A stretch of DNA of 64,000 nt from Amyloporia xantha (taxonomy: Eukaryota; Basidiomycota; Agaricomycetes; Polyporales; Adustoporiaceae). Numbering within the stretch: position 1 is the first letter of the stretch; every line of letters starts with the position of its first letter. The DNA lies in contig JAYKKR010000006.1 of assembly GCA_036971615.1 (NCBI GenBank), positions 682,001 through 746,000 on the forward strand, in the 5' to 3' direction. Below, piece by piece: positions 23,711 through 34,983 of this stretch. The notes below the pieces were generated by a model that searched no databases, was not told the DNA's origin, and saw only the letters and a program-made list of their open reading frames with translations. Both the position numbers and the translations under genes were made by a program.

Positions 23711-25321
23711 TTACAGTATTTCCTGTTGTACAGTCTAGCTTGCAACCATGAACCGAGTAACGTACCACTGTATGGATATACAACTGCACAACATCTCCAT
23801 CTCCGACTTCTTCTGTAAGACCATATAGCAGACTAAAATCTTCCCCCTCTGTGTCGTGGAAGTAGTAATGAAGAGTCTTTACAGCCCGCCAGAAAAGCAT
23901 TCCGCAATCGACCGACGCCTCGAAAGACGTTGTTCCTCTGTATTGTTCACAACGTCAGTACCATTCTCTCTCGAACCCAGATAAAATCAATTCTCTACGT
24001 ACTAGAGGTTGTCGTCGTCGTCTCTCTGGGTTTTGGATGAAGGAGAGAAGCCGATCGTTGTCTTCGTACACCCGACTCTAAGAAGCGATATAAGGCTACA
24101 CTCTAGATATACTGTTAAGTGTTGTGAAGCTTACCTTTTGAGGGCATCACTGTTTCGGGAAACGCAATGGGTGTCCATCGACTTAACACGTCCCGCGTCA
24201 CCTGGTTAAGAGGCTCATAACTAGATAGAATCTTGCTTTCCAAGATCCCCCACAAAGTTGGCAAAATCCGTGTGGTCTGCAATATTCGACGAGTTTAGTC
24301 AAGTCAGTGGTCAATATCGCAAGACTCACGGTTAAAATGTCTTCGGTGGGTTCCATGCCAAATTCGGCGCGCTTCTCCATCATTTGAGCATACTGTTGGA
24401 AATTCATATGATTTATAGGGGGGCAGTCCCTTCCTGCTGCCATCCACAATGCCATCAGAACGGTCATTCCTAAAGCCTGAACGCCCTTATTTCATGTCAT
24501 CTGCATAAGCTCGCGCGCAACTAGAGGAACATTTGACATACTTCGCTGCTATAGAATTGCGTCTGTATACCTCTCCTACGTTCAATCGCGAGAAGCAATC
24601 TTACCGCTGGCCATGTACCAACCCGGAAGGTTCCCAGCGCCTGCACTGCACGTGCTTTAGCCAAGGAGCATATTGAGCCTCAGACATACGTACATTCTGA
24701 GTAATGTTTGACGAATAATGTAGCCCTCCGGGTTAGCAGGTCCTCATAAACAGGCTGTCGTACATCTTGCATCCTCAACAACAAATTGATGAGTTTCGCA
24801 CGCTTCTCGCCGACGCGGCGTTTGGGCGTCGGTTGCCCAGGACGCAAGAGTGCTACGGGGGATTCCACATCTACACGAAGCTTTGCTTCCAAGATGCTCA
24901 TATCGAGAAGTGCGTCCAATACACCTGGTAATCTATATTGAGTGCCTGATTGCGCATGTTCTTCTGCTGAAGCGGAGTCCGTGCGGCGAGCGAGATCTAT
25001 GCGGGTGATCGCGTATTCAAGCACGCCCCATGCGCTTCTGGGCAGGCTGTATGACTGATAGATGAGATAGTAAGGTCGAAGCACCGCACTGGAGATTCAC
25101 CTTCCATCCGCATCTCTTTCAATACCAGTGGTGTCGTAGAGCACCTTTAAAGTAATCTCACGGAACTGATGTGAGACACCGAGTAGTGGATGGATTGGAT
25201 TCGCAGCCAGTCGTTCCTGCTGGTACCTCAGACTCTGCAGAGGAATAGGGAAGACGTCGAGGAGAAAATCTAAGACCAAATTGCCCAAGATATCATAAAG
25301 AATTTCCGGAGGAAGGAACAT
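23711..25321 (-). CDS. F-box-like hypothetical protein
   Basis: Not recognised beyond an F-box-like N-terminus (MFLPPEILYDILGNLVLDFL), as in the large Agaricomycete F-box-like families; such proteins typically bring substrates to SCF ubiquitin ligases. Exons 25321-25101, 25046-24694, 24645-24605, 24562-24542, 24476-24330, 24276-24135, 23935-23766, 23722-23711 keep phase and give 368 residues. The body contains LGTFRVGTWPA and ALGMTVLMALWM, predicted helical. The 21-nt exon at 24562-24542 is inferred: both its flanking introns have good borders and it stays in phase, but a single longer intron would also keep the frame. It lies tail to tail with GST-A and has GST-B upstream on the same strand. 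Confidence 0.65.
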
Positions 25322-25842
25322 AGTGTATTACACCGCCAATAAATCCCTCTGAGCACTAGGATATGATGATCTTGGACGCGTCACAAGTGAGCGAGCTGAA
25401 AGAGGTTCCGGCTTTGCGCTGTTCACCTTCTTGAAGCTACCTCCTGGGCTTGGGGTTGTATGCGATAGATGCGCTTGGCACGAAACAGTGAGGCAGCCGC
25501 ACGAGGCCGCACGGCGCAGGCGTTGCGCGCCTTCGTCGCACGTGATCGCGCTTCGGACGACAGTCACGACACTGCACTGAATGCAGTGGTCTGCCTTGTG
25601 AGAGTTCATTTCTGAACCGCGATCTCGCCGTCTCCAGCTTATACACGAGCGAAGTTGGCAACTTCACCAAGAAACGGGAAAAGTTCGAACCAGATCCAAA
25701 AATGCGGAATAATGAGCGACGCGACTCTGCTGGCCTTATGATAATTGATGAAGATAAACATTGAATTCGGGTACAGCTCATAATACAGCGTGAATGTTAT
25801 ACGGATACAACATGTTGTTCGTCTCATCCTTCCGGTCCGCAA

Positions 25843-27419
25843 TCACTGGTCAAGGGGAAGGATGTCAGGAACAGGTCCAACAGGGACGATCCTGTGCGGA
25901 TTAACCTGCAGCATAGCATTTAGCTGACCATGCCTAACCAACATAGACAAAAAGTGGGACATACCATCGGATGCGACCAGTGATAATGCGTCTTAATGTG
26001 CTCAAAGTTGCATGTCTCCTTGAATGCAGGGATCGTCCAGTAGAGCTTGCGCAGCCAGCGGTGGATGGCCGGATAACCGCCACGGATCGTGCGTATGTTG
26101 CACTTGAAGTGGCCGACATAAACTGGGTCGAAGCGCACCTGCATAGCACATGGCAACGTCAATCTAGGAGCAAGATGGACGGGAGGATAGGAGGACACAC
26201 GATGGTGACAAAGAGGCGGATGTCCGCTTCGGTCAGCTGGTCCCCGATGAGGTACTCCTTCTCCGTGAGCATCTTCTCGAGTCGGTCGAGCGAATCGAAC
26301 AGCGGGCGCACCGCCGCCTCGTACGCCTTCTGCGTCGAGGCAAACCCAGACTTGTACACGCCGTCTGCATGCACAAATCAGTACACCTCCCGACCCACGA
26401 ATGTGCGCACTCACTATTCACAGTGTCGTACACCCAATCATTCACCGCATCGATCTCGCCTCTTAGGCTCTCCGGGTAAAAGTCGAGCGCCGCCTTGTCC
26501 GCGGGGAGCAGATGGTTGAACGCGCTGTTGAACATCCGGATGATCTCCGAGCTCTCATTGTTCACGATCGCTCCCGTCTGCTTATCCCACAGCACGGGCA
26601 CTGTAAACCGTCCGTCGTACTCGGGGTTCACGCGCAGGTATAGGTCCTTGATATGCTGTGCCTCGAAGAGCGGGTCGGACGTCGCGCCGGGAAACGGGTC
26701 AACCGATGCGAAAGGCCAACCGTGTTCGCCCATGTGCGGAGACACCACGCTGACGTCTGGAGTGACAGGTGAGTGAGCAAGCGGGATGTTTTAGACGCAG
26801 TATGACCAAAAGAGCAAGAGTTAAAAGTCATCCATTCTTGCTACTTGAGAAGCCAAGCAGCCCGCTCTGTTTCATCACAGGAAAGTTGCCGCCTGATAAC
26901 TTGCCAAGGCCGTTTAAAGCTCTCTGCGCCCCCATGATGTGCGCAAAACAGGCTTTCGCTCTCGACTGGCCCCCGGCAAGATCTCTGTCCACTGCCGAAC
27001 GTGTCTTTATATAGAACAGCGATCGGCGGTATTATCCATGCGACTCTTACTCTTGGTATTTCAGTGAATACTCTTTTGATTGAAACGCACCGATGAAGTC
27101 TTCGAGACCCTTCAACACTCTCATGATCAGCGTGCGCGTGGCCCATGCTGGACGCATCGTCAGGTTCGTAGCAATAGCGAGGGGCACCAAAGCCACTCAC
27201 GGCAGGCATAAGAGACGTAGAGGTGGTAGCGGCCTATAGATATTCGCTGAGCCTCTCTCCTGGCTTGTCATTAAGATCTTTCGCACCTTTCTCTGGCGCA
27301 AACTTGCCGCCCTTCTCGATAAAGTTACGGAATACGGAAGGCTTGCGGTTGAACGAGCCATCATCGCCCGTCTTCATCTTCCCGATATCGGACATATGGG
27401 AGACGTCCTGGGTGCTCAT
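25843..27419 (-). CDS. Glutathione S-transferase, Xi class (GST-B)
   Basis: Paralogue of GST-A with the same seven-exon structure and identical exon lengths: 27419-27287, 27233-27201, 27147-27091, 26756-26415, 26364-26201, 26138-25965, 25905-25843; 321 residues. It retains YACPWATR with the catalytic Cys, the NNESSEI glutathione-site segment and the C-terminal VPVGPVPDILPLDQ. The third intron is 334 nt, against 48 nt in GST-A, so it has gained sequence; I saw no clear transposon ends in it. The start context and N-terminal MSTQDVSHMSD match GST-A. Orientation is opposite to GST-A. Confidence 0.95.
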
Positions 27420-27581
27420 AGCGCGTCGTGGAACGTACAGATGACGGTAGTGTGGTGTGCGTGTAAGGAGAGAAAGCGGGCGAGCTAAGGGGGGTTTCGT
27501 ACAGTGATTGCGACTCAGATAAGTTCGGGACAAGACGAGACGAGAACGAGCAGTGATCATAAAGTGCATCCTTACCCTACG

Positions 27582-27588
27582 TTTTATA
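27582..27588 (-). promoter_or_regulatory. TATA box, GST-B
   Basis: On the minus strand this reads TATAAAA, about 165 bp upstream of the start codon at 27419. Confidence 0.5.
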
Positions 27589-27650
27589 GGCAAACGGCTG
27601 CGAACGGCAGGCCTCTTTCAGACGGATGATGAACAATCCAAATAGACGAG

Positions 27651-27673
27651 AGTAAAGGTGATTACGACCTCCA
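27651..27673 (-). promoter_or_regulatory. Candidate shared upstream motif, GST-B
   Basis: The plus strand carries AGTAAAGGTGATTACG followed by ACCTCCA. The same 23 bases with one mismatch occur before GST-C at 32530-32552. It lies about 235-250 bp upstream of the start, and a shorter related site precedes GST-A. Confidence 0.5.
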
Positions 27674-27699
27674 TTATGCACTCCAGTTCTCGATGCGGA

Positions 27700-28411
27700 G
27701 ATGAGTTCATAACCTTACATAAGCGCCTCGCTAACCCGGCTTATCCATATACAGTCGAACCAATCCGATCACAACGCGAGACGTACATATGTACCCGCCT
27801 GAGTACCTCCGAGCAGACAACAGATTTACACCTGAAGGACAGCTAAGTATTGAGCAGACGAAACGCATGCAACAAGTCGCTATGCATTCGTGCAAATACA
27901 GAATAAACATACAGGAGTACGGAGCTAGGGATACATGAAGAACTGAGCTCGAACCATGAAGATGCTAGGAAGAATGTCTAGTGAATATGTCGCACAGTCC
28001 AGTTTAAAGTTCAAGTCCAAGTCCAAGCGCAAGCCGTGCACAAACAACAGCCTTCAGTGTCCGAACCAGTCTGTCCCAGTAGTTTGATCGTGTTCTTCAG
28101 CTTACAGTCCAAGCGCCAAAGTCCAGCTAGGGCCCGAGTGAAGTGCAAGCCATCCCATCTAGTCTGTTTCGGTATTTGATATCCAGATCACGTCAGAAGC
28201 AGAAAGTCACGCCAAGCATGACCGCTCCGACCACCATAGACACCTGCCATCCGGGTGTGACGCTGATCCTCGGCTGAGATCCAGAATGTGCCGTCCTCGA
28301 AACGCCCGTAGGCGATGAACTTGCTGATACGCCCGTTCGACTAAGACTGGCACGCTGCAAGGAAAATGATCAGCTCGTTTCGAAAGTGATTTGATTTGGA
28401 ACACAGATAGG
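27700..28411. other. Intergenic region between GST-B and the secreted glycoprotein
   Basis: No gene recognised. Near 28008-28035 there is a short repetition of the hexamer AAGTCC/AAGCGC, of no evident function. Part of it is probably 3' untranslated sequence of the glycoprotein gene. Confidence 0.4.
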
Positions 28412-29420
28412 TCAGACGATGAAAGTGAAGGATCGTGAACGCACCGCAGTAGCAGAACCAGAGACTGTTGTCATTGATGGCGTTGCAACTGCTGAGGCGT
28501 TAGTTATGTTGGAGAGGCTACGAACGAGGAGTCCATTCCCAACGCTGGAGAACGTTGTACACATCGAGGAGGCAGGGGCTGGGTGCGCAGAAGGCGTCGT
28601 GGACTGGCCTTGCTTGAACGTCGAAGTGCCGTATATACCCATCGGTTCGCCATCATCGCCCATGCAGTTCTCAAATACACCCGCGTCATAACTTCCAGGC
28701 ATGTTCCAAGCACATCCCATCACGTCGTAGATATGCTGACAGAACGATGTCGCGTTCGGTCCTTGCTTGCACGCGCGGAAGCAGAACTGCGTGTCGGACA
28801 TAAAGTTCTGGAGGGTATGAATTAGTAAAATAAAGTTACGCTTTAGCAACCACACGCACCGTCCATTCGTGAATCTGTTCAAGCTGCCCGAACGCATTCG
28901 AGAACACGAGGCCGCCTATGGGATTCCCATTCCCATCTGCGCCGTGAGGGTCGAGCTCGCCTCCGGTGTCGCCTGCGGGGATGTTGAGCTTAGTGAGGTC
29001 GCCAACGCCCGTCACCTGGACGTAGTCGGGTGTCTGCACGAAATGTGCGCCGGTGATGCTGCCGTCCGGGATGAGGCGCGTGCCATAGCCATCCTTGACG
29101 CACCAGGATACTTCAAAGCGCTCCGTGTCCCCGATAGTAGAGTTGTCGCCGGGGTTGGGTGGTGCGAACAGGCAGAAATCGTCGACGGAGTTTACTGGGC
29201 GATGAGGTCAGTTCAAGTAACATCGAGAGCGGACAGGCTTACTGTATGCATTTTGGCACAGAGAGGTTTGACTGGAGCTTGTACCGCACTGGTTCGTACC
29301 ATATTGACCATCTTGAGAATGGTCTGGAGCATCTGATGGGAGATACGTTGCGGTGTAAGTCTGCGCGCGAGAACGGGCGACGAGTGCACAGAAGGGGAGT
29401 AGAAGAGTGAGCAAAAACAT
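28412..29420 (-). CDS. Secreted macrofage-activating-glycoprotein-like protein
   Basis: Resembles the family annotated in Agaricomycetes as macrofage activating glycoprotein; biochemical role is unknown. Exons 29420-29243, 29194-28860, 28807-28412 give 302 residues. A signal peptide (MFLLTLLLPFCALVARSRAQ) leads into TYTATYLPSDAPDHS. A cysteine-rich core follows, with NQCGTSSSQ, DDFCLFAPP, WCVKDGYGTRLIPDG, CFRACKQGPNATSFCQ and MGCAWNMPG, then a Ser/Thr-rich tail that is a likely O-glycosylation region. I see no convincing GPI-attachment signal at the end. The exon 1-2 join (NAY-INSVDDF) is supported by phase and a GTAAGC donor. It is divergent from the membrane-protein gene at 29704, with under 300 bp between the starts. 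Confidence 0.82.
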
Positions 29421-29594
29421 CGTGTAAAGACAGAAAGTTAAAATGAGAGTGTCTAGATTATAAAATGAAGTATTCTACTTGAAGTGAAAGAGCGCACAGC
29501 ACTCGGGAGTCGTCGCAGATGATGGTTCGTTTTGAAGCCGCAACGTTCAAAAAGCAGCCTTCTGCGACACTTGCTATATTGGGGGCGTGCCGGC

Positions 29595-29602
29595 TATAAA
29601 TA
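29595..29602 (+). promoter_or_regulatory. TATA box, membrane protein gene TM-A
   Basis: TATAAATA about 100 bp before the ATG at 29704, within the short divergent promoter shared with the minus-strand glycoprotein gene. Confidence 0.45.
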
Positions 29603-29703
29603 AACACATTATAATATTAATTACCTTGTCCGCGACGGTGCTCCCGACGGGCGTCTCTTGCACTCTCTTGCACTCTCTTGCGCCTCGGACAGCAACAACG
29701 GCG

Positions 29704-30538
29704 ATGGCGCTGGGTTCACCCTCCCCCTCGTCTTCAACGACCACCGTATCCGGGACAGCGTCCGCCTCGTCCACCAGCGCTACAGCAAGTAGCACTGGAG
29801 ACAGTAAACCGTCGGGCTTCTTCAGTGCGAATGGCACGCCTGCGCTCATTCTCGCATTCCTTGCCATCGGCCTCTTCGTGGGTGGGATGCTCGCTATGTT
29901 CGGCCTGCGCAGGCGCATGGTTGCAAACGGGCGGAGGCGTTGGTGGCTGGGCAATCACGCTACCGAGGCATTGAGCGATCCCTGGGCATTGGAGCCGCCG
30001 GAGCCGTTCGCAGGGAACAGAAGTGCGAGGAGGCGGAAGAGAGAGGTGGGGACGCCCCCGGAGTTATGGGACGTCTGCGCATCTACGAATATCTCTCAAA
30101 GTAGCTCCTGGACGGAGATTATGGTTAGTCCGCTGTCTTGTAAATTTGTTGATAGCTCTGATAGAGAATATGGTCATTTTCAAACAATTCCGACGGCAGC
30201 CTTTCTCCGCCAGAATAGTCCGAGAACAGGCCTTTCAGCAGCAGGACGAGCGCAATCATTCAACCTTTATACCCCGTCGGGCAGAGGTCGGGCTGCTACC
30301 CCGCGCATATGCCGATCCTTTTGGATTCTTTCACCGAGCCCAGGCTACCCCAGCAGTAGTCCCCGTTGCTCATTCAGCTCCTCCCGGTCGACTACAAATC
30401 GCCGTCGTCATCGCCATGCCCAATCCAACCCACTCACAGTCTGAATCGCTCGACTATACCCTTGGCCTGACAGCGACACCATGGAACACTGATTTCGCAC
30501 TCCTGGACGGCGCAGGCCCAAGTGCGCTACCTCCCTAA
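29704..30538 (+). CDS. Single-pass membrane protein of unrecognised family (TM-A)
   Basis: I do not recognise a named family. Two exons, 29704-30123 and 30200-30538, encode 252 residues. The Ser/Thr-rich N-terminus (probably outside the cell or in the lumen) is followed by one transmembrane segment (TPALILAFLAIGLFVGGML) and a basic RRR stop. The cytosolic part has PPELWDV, the splice join IM-PFSA, a low-complexity region, then RLQIAVVIAMPNP and YTLGLTATPW near the end. The same motif order and the same intron position occur in the genes at 55367-56189 and 61618-62357, so these are paralogues. The apparent upstream frame opens with GTG, so the well-placed ATG at 29704 is taken as start. Confidence 0.75.
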
Positions 30539-31015
30539 CGCTATATTTATCGTTCGCAGTCGCTTTGTGTTAGCTTTACTGGTTTGCTGTGTAAGTTATG
30601 CATTTACGTTGTACTAATTGGTAGCATTTTGTATCCTTGTCTTATGGACCGTGGTTGCATGTACTGATCCACCATACTCTTGTCGCACTACAATGTCCCC
30701 ACATTTCCACATTCTAATTGTTCCACCAAGACGAGGCTGTGCGATTCCAAGTGTCTGTTTGTAAGCACATCTATCATATACTCACGGTCGCTCCATTTAT
30801 AGGCCATTGGAGCAAGATGGTATCGTGTATTCTTTCCCTCCGCCGGCACATTTGTCGACAGGTTCTCAGGAAATAAATTGCGCAAGTTCTCGGAGCCATG
30901 AATACATTCAAATGTTCATACATAATTTCACAAGCTCGCACAACGTCGACTACCTTCAGCGCAACACTGTCAAGAGCGCCCTCTCCTTCCTTTGTCCACG
31001 GCCAGGTACTCCTGA

Positions 31016-32325
31016 TCAGAGAGGTAAAATATCAGGATCAGGCCCGATAGGGATAATCCGGTGAGGGTTTATCTGTGCACAGCATCAGCAGTCACTTAAT
31101 ATCAGACATATCAGACCTACCGTGGCATGCGACCCATAATAGCCCGTCTTGATGTGCTCGAAATCACACGTCTCACGGAAAGCATCGACCGTCCAATATA
31201 GCTTGCGCAGCCACAGATGTATCGCGGGATAGCCGTCACGTATCGTGCGGATATTACATTTGAAAAACCCGACATAAACAGGGTCGAAGCGCACCTAGGG
31301 GCCACCGCGTCGGTATCAAATCAATGGACAACCTCATGGGAAGGAATATATCACAACACGTACGATGGTGACGAAAAGACGAACGTCGGCTTCGGTGAGT
31401 TGATCGCCTATCAGGTAGTCCTTCCCTACAAGCATCTTTTCGAGCCGGTCGAGGGAGTCGAACAGCGGTCGTACCGACGCTTCATATGCCTCCTGTGTCG
31501 TCGCGAACCCTGTCTTGTATACGCCGTCTCCATGCGCGAATCAGCACACCTCCCGACCCACAAATGCGTGCACTCACTATTCACAGTGTCATACACCCAT
31601 TCGTTCACCGCATCGATCTCGCCCCTCAGGCTCTCCGGGTAAAAGTCGAGCGCGGCGCTGTCCGCGGGCAGCAGATGGTTGAACGCGCTGTTGAACATCC
31701 GGATGATCTCCGAGCTCTCGTTGTTCACGATCGTGGCAGACTTCTTGTCCCACAGGACGGGCACTGTGAAGCGGCCGTCGAAGTCGGGGTTGACGCGCAG
31801 GTAGATTTCCTTGATGTATTGCGCATTGAAGATTGGATCCGACGTCGTTCCCGGAAATGGGTCGACGTTGGCGAAGGGCCAGCCCTGATCGCTCAAGCGC
31901 GGAGACACAACGCTGACATCTTGTGCAATTGGGGTCAAATCTCGATGACCGGACGGAAAGCTGTCACATTGCTTGAACACATACCGATGAAATCTTCAAG
32001 ACCCTTTCAGCTTCCGCATGATCAATGTGCGGGTAGCCCAAGCTGCGGTCATTGTTGAGGATCACGATGTTGACAGCCATGGCCTCGTGCGTAGAACTTA
32101 CGACACCCATAGGAAATGTACAAGAGATAGCGTCCTAAACGAAACATATCTTAAGCAACTGTTGAACCAAAGATATGGACTTCATTCCACACCTTTCTCA
32201 GGCTCGAACATCCCCCCTTTCTCGATGAAGCTCCGGAACGTTGACGGCTTGCGTGCGAACGAGCCATCTTTGTTCGTAGGCATCTTCTTTAGGTCGGTCA
32301 AGTGTGAAACGTCTCTTGCGGACAT
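31016..32325 (-). pseudogene. Glutathione S-transferase Xi class, frameshifted copy (GST-C)
   Basis: Third GST paralogue with the same exon layout: 32325-32193, 32134-32102, 32042-31985, 31919-31578, 31527-31364, 31294-31121, 31072-31016. Exon 3 is 58 nt instead of 57 because of one extra A in the run corresponding to codons for LKGLEDFIG; reading then meets TGA at once. All other exons remain open and conserved (YGCPWATR, NNESSEI, GDQLTEADVRLFVT, NPHRIIPIGP). The change of YAC to YGC beside the catalytic Cys and other substitutions show that the copy is older than an assembly slip alone, but the single indel could also be a sequencing error. If the extra base were absent the product would be 319 residues. 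Confidence 0.8.
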
Positions 32326-32529
32326 TGTGATTCAGATGCGGAACGTGATAGGACGCGTACGATAAAGCGCCTATACGAGCAAGGAGCAGCGACGTTAAGA
32401 GGATGAACGTACAGAGAAGGGAGAGTCAATACTATGTCCTGTCTTATACTGCACCTAATAGTATGCCGCAAACGCGTCAGGCTCTAACAGATGCCGGACA
32501 GTGTGTTGGTGAGCAAGACGACATAGGTT

Positions 32530-32552
32530 AGTAAAGGTGATTACGCCCTCCA
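32530..32552 (-). promoter_or_regulatory. Candidate shared upstream motif, GST-C
   Basis: Same 23-base block as at 27651-27673 with one difference, about 205-225 bp upstream of the GST-C start. Surrounding sequence is not obviously conserved, which argues for selection or gene conversion of the block. Confidence 0.5.
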
Positions 32553-32783
32553 AGCGAAAACGTCATCTCCCTGCACTCGTCTCCCAGCGCTCCAGCATCA
32601 AGCAACAGCAGGTGACCCATCGCAATACCAAATGTCCGCCTATTCTCAATCCTGAAAGCAAAGAATATTGCATTGTGACAAAACATCCATTTCTGACAGT
32701 GTTCCCAGAAGAAATACGCGTCATGTAGTGGAACAATCAGACATAAGATTTGCCATAAAGTCTAAACCCACCCATGAACAACT

Positions 32784-33848
32784 TCACGTTCCTGCCATAC
32801 CAATAACACCAACATGATCACGAATCTTAGCTATCTCAGACACACTCAGCGTGCCCTTACTTGCACAGAAGAAGTCCTCCCAGGCTTGTGCTGCGTCGCT
32901 GCCACTGGAGAATTCAGAGCTACCGTACAAACGATAAGCAGACAGTTAGCTGAATAAACATAGTTGAGAAAACAACGCATTGTCACAAGGGCTTACCACA
33001 GGAACTTGTAAAGATTGTCCCAGAATGCAGGATTTGCTAGTGTTGCGTGATACGACGTATTTGCAGGGGACGTTGCGGGAGCCGCTGGAATGCTAGAGGT
33101 ATCTAATACAAGAGGTATATCCACGAGCTTCTCGCCGGGCGACGGAGATAGCGACGGGGAAGGTGAAAGTACAACTGAGGGAATACGGCCGTGCCCAGAA
33201 CGTGTCCTGTGCTGTGGCTCTGGGAAGAGTGTAATATTCCCGGCATCTGCAGGCATCCGCGATTCAGGTTGAGCTACGGGCGACGCGACCTTGGTAGGAT
33301 CCCAATCGAAGCCGGGCTTGACCATCAGTGTTACGGTGTCGCCATCCTTGACACTGTACTCCTGTAGAAGCTTCGCATCGGCAAGGGCCTTTCCTTTCAA
33401 TAGGAGCCGCTGTGCATCGGCGGGTGGTGCGCCCGGTTGCGCGGCGACCTGCGTTTTGATGGCCGAAATGGTATCCGTGGGTTGTACGGAGAAAACGTAG
33501 GACTGAGCAGGCTTGATGGACTTAAATGTAATACTTATGGAACCTGTGGAAAACGTTAGTCGCGTATGTGACACTCTGTGCACGATGGGGTCAAGGCCTA
33601 ACCTGTCGCTGCTGGTTCTTGTTGCTTGCGCTCAGGTGGCGGTGGTACATCGATCTAGACGTGAGGAGAAGTAATATTATTGAAAACGCGCATTCTGGAT
33701 GAATATAAACATGGCGAACCGGAAGCACAGGGATCCTCTTGAGAGATGTCTCCGGTGGTTGTTGGAAGTCATCCGCGTATGTCACCGGATGCGACGAAAG
33801 ATTGTTCACGAATGACTTGACGAACGCAAGTTCTGCCTGCTCTGACAT
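32784..33848 (-). CDS. Get5/Mdy2-like ubiquitin-like-domain protein (GET pathway)
   Basis: Partner of Get4 and Sgt2 in delivering tail-anchored proteins to the ER; cytosolic. Exons 33848-33720, 33654-33603, 33543-32997, 32919-32784 give 287 residues. The N-terminal helices (MSEQAELAFVKSFVNNLSS) fit the Get4-binding segment. The ubiquitin-like fold spans about residues 62-140, with ITFKSIKPAQSYVFSV, AIKTQVAAQ, AQRLLLKGKAL and VKDGDTVTLMV. A Pro/Ser-rich linker precedes the C-terminal helical region (NPAFWDNLYKFL and AAQAWEDFFCAS). Get5 homologues in basidiomycetes are typically 250-300 residues. The intron after IPVLP has a weak donor (GTTCGC), the least certain part of the model. Confidence 0.82.
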
Positions 33849-34081
33849 CTTCTGGGAGGGGGTTCAAACAGATGAACGCGGGGATTACTTTCACGATGAG
33901 ATGGAAGGAAATTGAAAGAGGTGTAGCCTCAGTGTAGGATCGATGCTAAATATCAATATCATTTGTCACAGTGTGACATGACGTGTATTGGGATCGTCAC
34001 GCTCTGTCACACCTCCGAAGGAGGTCGTGAGGCTAACGCCCGACACCGACCATCACCAGGTTGTTATTTCAAGCTTGAACG

Positions 34082-34646
34082 ATGGCGGTATGTTACATTT
34101 ACTGTGTAAGCCATACTTTACTTATGTGTGACTGTGCATAGTCCGGATTCAGTCCACACGGAGGTACACACCAAAATTTCATGTTGTACTTACGATCTTG
34201 ACGGAATGGTGCCTTCATTCTGCTAGGTGTTCCTCGCTGTTTCGCGTTCTGGCAGGAGTTCTCAAAGGTAAGTCTCTGCAGTCACATCGAAGTGCATGTA
34301 TAAGCCTCTAATTATATCAACATGATGTCAGTGCTACGCACAGACCGACGTGCCAGCTCAATGCCGACCTCAAGCAGACGACTACCTCGAGTGCCTGCAT
34401 CATACCAACGAGGTCCGTCTGTCTCGTCTGTTCTCCTAACTGTTACTGCGTCTGACACATGTTATCTTCCGCTTGTTTCCCTCTCTCAAGATCGCAAGGG
34501 CGAAGGCGATCAAGGCTGAGTTCGTGCGCAAGGCCGAGCGACAAGCGCACGAGGGGAGGAAAGCAGCGGACATTCTTGCTGACGGAGTGATTGTGGGGGT
34601 CGGGTTGATACAAAGAAACCAAACCGAGGGTGACCATGCGAAGTAG
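34082..34646 (+). CDS. NADH:ubiquinone oxidoreductase (complex I) subunit NDUFS5-like
   Basis: Small accessory subunit of mitochondrial complex I, located on the intermembrane-space side and imported by the Mia40 route. Exons 34082-34087 (only ATG GCG), 34142-34163, 34227-34267, 34332-34412, 34491-34646 give 101 residues. Twin CX9C motifs are clear: C-FAFWQEFSK-C ending at the exon 3/4 border and C-RPQADDYLE-C in exon 4. The C-terminus is a charged helix (EFVRKAERQAHEG), as in NDUFS5. Exons of 6 and 22 nt mean no long ORF is visible, so automatic annotation may miss this gene. It is divergent from Get5, with about 230 bp between the starts. Confidence 0.9.
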
Positions 34647-34983
34647 CGTTGCCTAATCTTCGTCCAATGGATGTACATTGCTCAATTATTTCGTTGGTGG
34701 TGAGACGGCTCTGGGACTACCACGGCTTATGAGGTGATCCATAAGTGCAATTTTGCAGATATCTTGAGAGGTATCATATCAGTTCCTGCAAACTTTGAGT
34801 CCAGCTGTGGTGTTCTGTGATACAGTACTATTGTAATTTTGATGTAGCGATGCGTTTCGTTGTTTATTCAATGAGTTGAGATGGATGGGAAATGCCGGTC
34901 TGAGTTTGTACTGTGCGCTCGGTGTCAACTTGTCAAGTAACAGTCAACCTGCGTTTTTCTCTTCACCTCGTATTACCCTTGCC

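Noticed and set aside
29587..29703. Signal-peptide-like N-terminal extension of TM-A
   Set aside because: The frame begins with GTG, it overlaps the probable TATA box, and the paralogue at 56189 also starts close to the transmembrane segment.
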